A stretch of 64,000 bases of DNA, taken from NCBI RefSeq assembly GCF_007828835.1, contig NZ_VIVL01000004.1, forward strand, positions 62,001-126,000, read 5' to 3'. This stretch comes from Variovorax beijingensis. GTDB lineage: Bacteria; Pseudomonadota; Gammaproteobacteria; Burkholderiales; Burkholderiaceae_C. The first letter of the stretch is position 1. Every line of letters starts with the position of its first letter. Of this stretch, positions 59,725-64,000 are shown piece after piece. The notes under the pieces were generated by a model. That model saw only the letters and a list, made by a program, of their open reading frames with translations. It was not told where the DNA came from and did no database searches. Both the position numbers and the translations under genes were made by a program.

Positions 59725-60039
59725 ATGCCAAGAGGTGACAAGTCGTCCTATACGGACAAGCAGAAACGCAAGGCCGAGCACATCGAGGAAGGCTACGAGC
59801 ATCGCGGCGTGGGCAAGGGCGAAGCCGAAAGGCGCGCCTGGGCCACCGTCAATGCGGAGACCGGCGGCGGCAAGAAGAGCGGCAGCGGACGCGGCAAGGC
59901 GGAAAACCACGCGCCCTCGCGCAGCGGCGGCCACAAGGGCGGCGCCGCGGCGGCGTCCCGCACGGCCGCCGAACGATCGGCATCGGCGAAGAAGGCTGCG
60001 GCCACGCGCAAGCGCAACGCCGAGCGGCGCAGCGGCTGA
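59725..60039 (+). CDS. Basic, disordered-tailed protein of the plasmid-stabilization/stress type
   Basis: A 104-residue protein from ATG 59725 (CAGGAGAAAG upstream). The first ~45 residues are the recognisable part: DKSSYTDKQKRKAEHIEEGYEHRGVGKGEAERRAWATVNAETGG, a motif common in Burkholderiales stress-island proteins sometimes labelled plasmid stabilization protein. The rest is Ser/Gly/Lys/Arg-rich, histone H1-like. Function unknown; nucleic acid binding is plausible from charge. Confidence 0.7.
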   Translation: MPRGDKSSYTDKQKRKAEHIEEGYEHRGVGKGEAERRAWATVNAETGGGKKSGSGRGKAENHAPSRSGGHKGGAAAASRTAAERSASAKKAAATRKRNAERRSG

Positions 60040-60117
60040 TCCCCGGCAAAACATGCGATGACGCGCGTCTCCGAACTGATGTCCCCGAACTGATGACCCG
60101 CGGCGGGTTCCGCCCGC

Positions 60118-60510
60118 CTACGGCGTGTGCACGAAGCACAGCTTGTGCCCTTCGGGATCCAGGCAGTAGGCGGCGTAGAAGTCTTCGGCATAGCGCGGCC
60201 GCAAGCCGGGCGGGCCTGCGTCCGTGGCGCCATGGGCCAGGGCACTTTTCCAGGCGACATCGACCGCCTCTCGCGAGGCGGCCAGAAAGCTCACCTGCGA
60301 GCCGTTGGCGGCGGTGGCCGGTTCGCTGTTGAACGGACGGTCGATCACGAACTGCGGCCAACGCGCGCCCGGGTGCCGCCACAGCACGCCCGCCGGCCCG
60401 ACGCGCGCGAGATCGGTGAAGCGCACCATGCCGAAGTGGCGCAGCACTTCGTCGTAGAAGGCGGTCATGCGCGGAAGGTCCTGCACGCCGAGCTGGATAT
60501 GCGCAAACAT
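60118..60510 (-). CDS. VOC (glyoxalase/bleomycin-resistance) family protein
   Basis: A 130-residue single-module VOC protein: FAHIQLGVQDLPRMTAFYDEVL (metal His), RWPQFVIDRPFNSEPATAANGSQVSFLA, FYAAYCLDPEGHKLCFVHTP (metal Glu region). VOC members include dioxygenases, lyases and resistance proteins; nothing points to one of these. It overlaps no neighbour; the cysteine hydrolase gene lies 22 bases upstream on the same strand. Confidence 0.85.
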   Translation of the reverse strand: MFAHIQLGVQDLPRMTAFYDEVLRHFGMVRFTDLARVGPAGVLWRHPGARWPQFVIDRPFNSEPATAANGSQVSFLAASREAVDVAWKSALAHGATDAGPPGLRPRYAEDFYAAYCLDPEGHKLCFVHTP

Positions 60511-60532
60511 GAACGGTCGTCCTCGGGCCGCA

Positions 60533-61141
60533 TCAGCGCTTCACGGGCAGGCGGATGCGCGGCCCGGGCGTGGTGGAGACGCGCAGCGCCTCCTGCGCCT
60601 GGCGCAGGAAGCGTTGGTTGCGTGCGCTCGTCTGCGAGGCGACGCAATCGCGCGGAACAATGGCCTCCAGGTCGCGCATGCCCGCGTCGGCCACGGTGGC
60701 CCAGATGCACTGGTCGCTCGCCACGCCGGTCACGATCAGCCGCCTGGCCTTCAGGTAGGCGAGCAGCGGTTCGAGCGGGGTCGCGAAGAAGGCGGACTGC
60801 TTGGGCTTGAGCACGAAGTAGTCCGTTTCCTGGGGCAGCAGCGCCGAGGTGATCTCGGCGCCCGCGCCTCCGGAAGCCAGCGACAGTTCCACCAGCCCGG
60901 GAAAGTCCGAGCGCCAGCGTCCTCGGTTGTCGTTGACGTAGATGGCGGGCACCCCGGCGCGCGTGCAGCGTGCCTTCAGCGCCGCGATGCGCCCCGCAAT
61001 GGCATGCGCGCCGGGCAACAGTTTTTCGGCGTCGGGAAAGTCCCAGCAGCTGATCATGTCGATGATCAGGAGGGCCGTGTGGCCCGCGGCGGGAGCCGGT
61101 GCGAGGGCGGGGGGCTGCGATTGGGAGCGGGGAGGCGCCAT
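60533..61141 (-). CDS. Cysteine hydrolase (isochorismatase-like)
   Basis: A 202-residue amidohydrolase of the isochorismatase fold. Catalytic triad candidates: Asp28 in ALLIIDMISCWDF, Lys in YFVLKPKQSAFFATPL, and Cys in IVTGVASDQCIWATVADAGMRDLEAIVPRD. Nicotinamidase, isochorismatase and N-carbamoyl hydrolases share this set. Substrate unknown. A Pro/Ala-rich N-terminal 20 residues is variable; the start could be later. Confidence 0.85.
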   Translation of the reverse strand: MAPPRSQSQPPALAPAPAAGHTALLIIDMISCWDFPDAEKLLPGAHAIAGRIAALKARCTRAGVPAIYVNDNRGRWRSDFPGLVELSLASGGAGAEITSALLPQETDYFVLKPKQSAFFATPLEPLLAYLKARRLIVTGVASDQCIWATVADAGMRDLEAIVPRDCVASQTSARNQRFLRQAQEALRVSTTPGPRIRLPVKR

Positions 61142-61248
61142 GGCGCCCCACCATTCCCAATGGCCGGCGCCGCGGCCGTAGGAAAGGCCCGCGTGGCGGC
61201 GAAAGTCGCCGCCACGCGCGCTGGTCGGGGACGGCCGGGGCCAGCTGC

Positions 61249-61449
61249 TCAGCGGCCTTGCGGCACGCCGTAGGCCGCGCGCACCTCATCGAGCCGTGCT
61301 TGCGCGACCTCGAAGCATTCGGCCAATTGCTCCGGCGTGGCCGGCGGATAGCCGGCTGGTGGCTGCAGCGCATTGCCCAGCCGTTCCCAGGCGGCCTCCC
61401 AGGCCAGCTTGGCGAGCGCACGGGACTCCGGGTTGGAAGGAGCGGGCAT
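61249..61449 (-). CDS. Hypothetical protein, 66 residues
   Basis: From ATG 61449, a small helical protein (SRALAKLAWEAAWERLGNAL, ATPEQLAECFEVAQARLDEVRAAYGV). No signal or membrane segment. No family recognised. A GTAGGA element (61515-61520) lies ~70 bases upstream. Confidence 0.55.
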   Translation of the reverse strand: MPAPSNPESRALAKLAWEAAWERLGNALQPPAGYPPATPEQLAECFEVAQARLDEVRAAYGVPQGR

Positions 61450-61728
61450 GTTCGTCCTCGGTTGTGACGAAACGGAGTATGCGCCGGCGGAAGAAGGGCG
61501 GTTTAGCAGGCCGCGTAGGAGGCCTCTTTCACGACGACGCGCGTTATCCCGCCCCGCCGGGCCGAAACCTGTCCGACCATTGCTGCGAGGACGACGCCCG
61601 CTTGGGGGCTGCTGCAAAGAAGCCACAAGCTAGGCCCGTGCAGGAGGGCCTTCTGTAGGAGCCGGCCTCATCGAGATGCACGGATAGCCCCCATGCACCC
61701 AGCCAACCGTTCACAAGGAGTGCTCCCG

Positions 61729-61809
61729 ATGAACAGATCCGCTTTCACCCGGCCTCTTGCCCTTGTCACCGGCGCTTCCTCCGGCATCCGCCTGGAGGCG
61801 CACCGTTAA
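61729..61809 (+). pseudogene. Remnant of a short-chain dehydrogenase (SDR) gene
   Basis: ATG 61729 with a good AAGGAG begins a 26-codon frame containing PLALVTGASSGI, the first strand and nucleotide-binding loop of SDR oxidoreductases, but then reads RLEAHR and stops at 61807-61809. A complete SDR has ~250 residues, and no other SDR motif (NNAG, YxxxK) follows. This looks like the 5' tip of an SDR gene whose body was deleted. The ribosome site and start remain intact. Confidence 0.65.
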
Positions 61810-61824
61810 GCCCGGGCCCATGCC

Positions 61825-62997
61825 ATGGACACACTTTTCAGCTCGGGAGTCGCCCTCGTGGACACGGTCCTCAAGAGCACCGGCGGCAGCGTCGTGGTCT
61901 GGAGCGCGGATCCGCAGGCCTACGGCAGCGATCACGAACGGGCCACGCGCGGCAATTTCGCGCAGCGGCTCGCGGCGCTGAAGCAGTTCCGCTACGCGGG
62001 CGAATACGACGCCTCGCGCGCGCACGAGAACACGCCGCTGTACTTCGTGCCGAGCGACACCATCGCCAGCACGCAGCTGGCGCGCTCGCTCGGCATCTCG
62101 ACGCTGCACGACCTGTTCGGCGGCGTGGTTCCGCACCCCTTCGTCGCCACCAAGGCGATCACGCATCCGCTGGTGGGCAGGGCGGCGGTCTGCCCCGAAG
62201 GATGGGAGCCGGCCTTCGCCCCTGCCGTGTCGCATGCGGTGCTCGGCGGCTTTTCGGCGTTCTCGCTCGAAGACGCGCGATGGGCCGGGCGCCACCTGCT
62301 GGAAAGCGGCGCGGTGCGCATCAAGCCGGTGTGCGCCACCGGCGGGCGTGGCCAGGCCATGGCCGCCGATGCCGATGCCCTGGACCGCTGCCTCGGGGCC
62401 ATGGACGAGGGCGAGATTGCGCTGCACGGCGTGGTGCTCGAAGAAAACCTCGCCACGCCGGAGACCTACAGCGTCGGGCAGGTGCTGGTCGACCAGATGA
62501 TCGTGAGCTACTTCGGCCGCCAGCGGATGACGCGCGACAACACCGGCCAGAACGTCTACGGCGGCTCCGACCTGACGCTCGTGCGCGGCAACTTCGATGC
62601 GCTGCTGGCCATGACCAGCCCGCCGCCCGCGCTTTGCCTGGCCATCGACCAGGCGCGGCGCTACCACCATGCGGTGATCGACTGCTACCCGGGTTTCTTT
62701 GCCTCCCGCGTGAACTACGACGTGGCGCAGGGGCTGGGCGCGGACGGCGCCTGGCGCTCGGGCGTGCTCGAGCAGTCGTGGCGCGTGGGCGGCGCCACCG
62801 GGGCCGAAATGGTCGCGCTCGAATGCTTCTGGCGCGACCCGGCGCTCGAGCGCGTGCGCATCTCCTGCTTCGAGGCGTATGGTGAGGCGCCGGCGATCCC
62901 GGCGGGCGCAACGGTGCACTACCGCGGCGTCGATTCGCAGATCGGGCCGCTCGCCAAATACGCATTGTTCCAGCCATATGACAGCGACACGACATAA
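61825..62997 (+). CDS. DUF3182 family protein
   Basis: A 390-residue protein of the DUF3182 type, distantly ATP-grasp-like: HENTPLYFVPSDTIASTQLA, ISTLHDLFGGVVPHPFVATKAITHPLVG, VRIKPVCATGGRGQAMAAD, VLEENLATPETYSVGQVLV, YYGGSDL-type GQNVYGGSDLTLVRG. It has the look of an ATP-dependent ligase fold, though the catalytic set was not verified. Its last 20 bases overlap the start of the alpha/beta hydrolase gene, so they are coexpressed. Confidence 0.75.
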   Translation: MDTLFSSGVALVDTVLKSTGGSVVVWSADPQAYGSDHERATRGNFAQRLAALKQFRYAGEYDASRAHENTPLYFVPSDTIASTQLARSLGISTLHDLFGGVVPHPFVATKAITHPLVGRAAVCPEGWEPAFAPAVSHAVLGGFSAFSLEDARWAGRHLLESGAVRIKPVCATGGRGQAMAADADALDRCLGAMDEGEIALHGVVLEENLATPETYSVGQVLVDQMIVSYFGRQRMTRDNTGQNVYGGSDLTLVRGNFDALLAMTSPPPALCLAIDQARRYHHAVIDCYPGFFASRVNYDVAQGLGADGAWRSGVLEQSWRVGGATGAEMVALECFWRDPALERVRISCFEAYGEAPAIPAGATVHYRGVDSQIGPLAKYALFQPYDSDTT

Positions 62998-63757
62998 CTT
63001 CATAGACATATCCGTAGACGGCCAGCACATCGCCGGAACGCTGGTTGCCGCCTCCACGATGGTGCCCGGCGTTCTCCTGGTCCATGGCTGGGATGGCAGC
63101 CAGGAGCAGTACATCGCGCGCGCGCACGAGATTGCCGCGCTCGGCTGCGTCTGCCTCACCTTCGACCTGCGCGGCCATGCGCGCCATGCCTCATTGCGCC
63201 AGGAGGTCACGCGCGAGGACAACCTGCGCGACGTGCTCGCGGCCTACGACACGCTCATCAGCCATCCGACCGTCGACCCGCAGGCCATTGCCATCGTCGG
63301 CAGCAGCTACGGCGGCTACCTGGCGGCGCTGGTCAGCACCATGCGGCCGGTGCGCTGGCTCGCGCTGCGGGCGCCGGCGCTCTACCGCGACCGCGAGTGG
63401 CTCGCGCCCAAGGGCCAGCTGAGCAGGCCCGACCTCGTGGCCTATCGCCGCACCCTGGTGGGCCCGCGTGACAACCGGGCGCTCGCGGCCTGCGAGGCAT
63501 TCACGGGCGACGTGCTGATCGTGGAGTCCGAGCACGACCAGATCGTGCCGCACCCGGTCATCGAGAACTACCTGGGTGCCTTCAAGCGCGTGCGCTCCGC
63601 GACCTACCGGGTCCTCTCCGGTGCCGACCATGCATTGTCGAAGCAGGCGCACCGCCAGGCCTATGGACAACTCCTGGTCTCCTGGATGACGGAAATGACG
63701 CTGGGTGCTAGGGCGACCGGCACCATGACGCGGCCCGTTTCCGCGAGCCCCGCATAG
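62978..63757 (+). CDS. Alpha/beta hydrolase (S9/DLH-like)
   Basis: A 259-residue hydrolase: GVLLVHGWDGSQEQYIARA (oxyanion region), CLTFDLRGHARHA, IAIVGSSYGGYLAALV (nucleophile elbow GSSYGG, Ser), VLIVESEHDQIVPHPVIENYL (acid), SGADHALSKQAHR (His). A catalytic triad is thus visible. ATG 62978 lies inside the end of DUF3182. Ester or amide substrate unknown; its coupling to DUF3182 suggests a two-step activity. Confidence 0.85.
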   Translation: MTATRHNFIDISVDGQHIAGTLVAASTMVPGVLLVHGWDGSQEQYIARAHEIAALGCVCLTFDLRGHARHASLRQEVTREDNLRDVLAAYDTLISHPTVDPQAIAIVGSSYGGYLAALVSTMRPVRWLALRAPALYRDREWLAPKGQLSRPDLVAYRRTLVGPRDNRALAACEAFTGDVLIVESEHDQIVPHPVIENYLGAFKRVRSATYRVLSGADHALSKQAHRQAYGQLLVSWMTEMTLGARATGTMTRPVSASPA

Positions 63758-63772
63758 AAAGACAGGTTTCCC

Positions 63773-64000
63773 ATGCAGACCCTCGCCCTGACACTGAGCG
63801 AAAGACAACGCTCGACGCTGCGGACCGGCCTCGTCGCGGGAACGCTTGCAAGCATTGCCTCCACCGCCGCGCTGATGCTGTGCGGCCGCCGCGAGGCCGG
63901 CAGCATGGTGGCGCCGACCAACGCCACCAGCCACTGGCTCTGGGGCGACCAGGCCTTCGATGTGCGCGTCCCCACGCTAAAGCACACCGCGCTGGGCTAC
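63773..64000 (+). CDS. Hypothetical membrane protein (3' end cut off)
   Basis: ATG at 63773, open to the right edge (76 codons). N-terminus MQTLALTLSERQRSTLRTGLVAG, then a hydrophobic segment (TLASIASTAALMLCGRREAG) and APTNATSHWLWGDQAF. The pattern resembles membrane proteins of unknown function often encoded in Burkholderiales stress islands. It begins 15 bases after the hydrolase stop, likely same operon. Confidence 0.6.
   Translation, partial: MQTLALTLSERQRSTLRTGLVAGTLASIASTAALMLCGRREAGSMVAPTNATSHWLWGDQAFDVRVPTLKHTALGY

Overview
The window is about 64 kb of high-GC DNA with densely packed genes, frequent ATGA stop/start overlaps and strong third-position G/C. The gene content suggests a soil or rhizosphere Burkholderiales bacterium of the Comamonadaceae, most likely Variovorax or a close relative. 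The evidence is an orphan Bug-type solute receptor, TRAP transporters, GlgE/TreYZ/TreS trehalose-glucan genes, DUF3182 and a fused COX I/III. The genus is an inference from gene content; no rRNA or tRNA is present to confirm it.

Region 1 (1-9457) is a sugar-acid catabolic island. It holds a TRAP transporter (cut by the window edge) with its DctP receptor, a LacI regulator, an HpcH/HpaI aldolase, a semialdehyde dehydrogenase, a UxaA/GarD dehydratase, a Bug receptor and a divergent LysR regulator, followed by a cNMP-binding protein. Region 2 (9483-12581) holds small hypothetical genes, a wrecked chemotaxis-type sensor gene and a NUDIX protein. Region 3 (12675-16257) is a divergent arsenic locus: arsH-arsC on the minus strand and arsR-arsI-arsC2-acr3 on the plus strand. 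An exonuclease III gene follows.

Region 4 (17141-23095) looks like a compact c-di-GMP module: an EAL phosphodiesterase with a coupled leader ORF, a solitary GspE/PilB ATPase with an MshEN-like N-terminus, and a four-PAS diguanylate cyclase. Region 5 (23211-48751) is dominated by alpha-glucan and trehalose metabolism. Two divergent GH13 enzymes come first. A stress block follows: erythromycin-esterase-like protein, phosphoribosyltransferase, two Hsp20s behind a sigma32-like promoter, and small proteins. Then come glgB-glgE-treS/mak, a membrane protein, and glgX-treZ-malQ::treY, in which MalQ and TreY form one 1691-residue polypeptide. Together these could run a closed cycle trehalose -> maltose -> maltose-1-P -> branched glucan -> trehalose. 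No glgA, glgC or glgP lies in the window.

Region 6 (48866-64000) is accessory and stress-related. It contains a PRC-barrel protein, a SoxR-like MerR regulator facing a methyltransferase across a soxS-like operator, a compact alternative cytochrome oxidase (COX II-cyt c, fused COX I-III, cyt c lipoprotein, divergent diheme cyt c), a divergent pair of twin-CX10C periplasmic proteins, a ThDP enzyme, a DUF421 protein, a cysteine hydrolase, an SDR remnant, a DUF3182 protein and an alpha/beta hydrolase. No CRISPR array, tRNA, rRNA or insertion sequence was recognised. No stretch over 300 bases lacks a gene call, except 28606-29044 if the weak ORF at 28735-28986 is not real.
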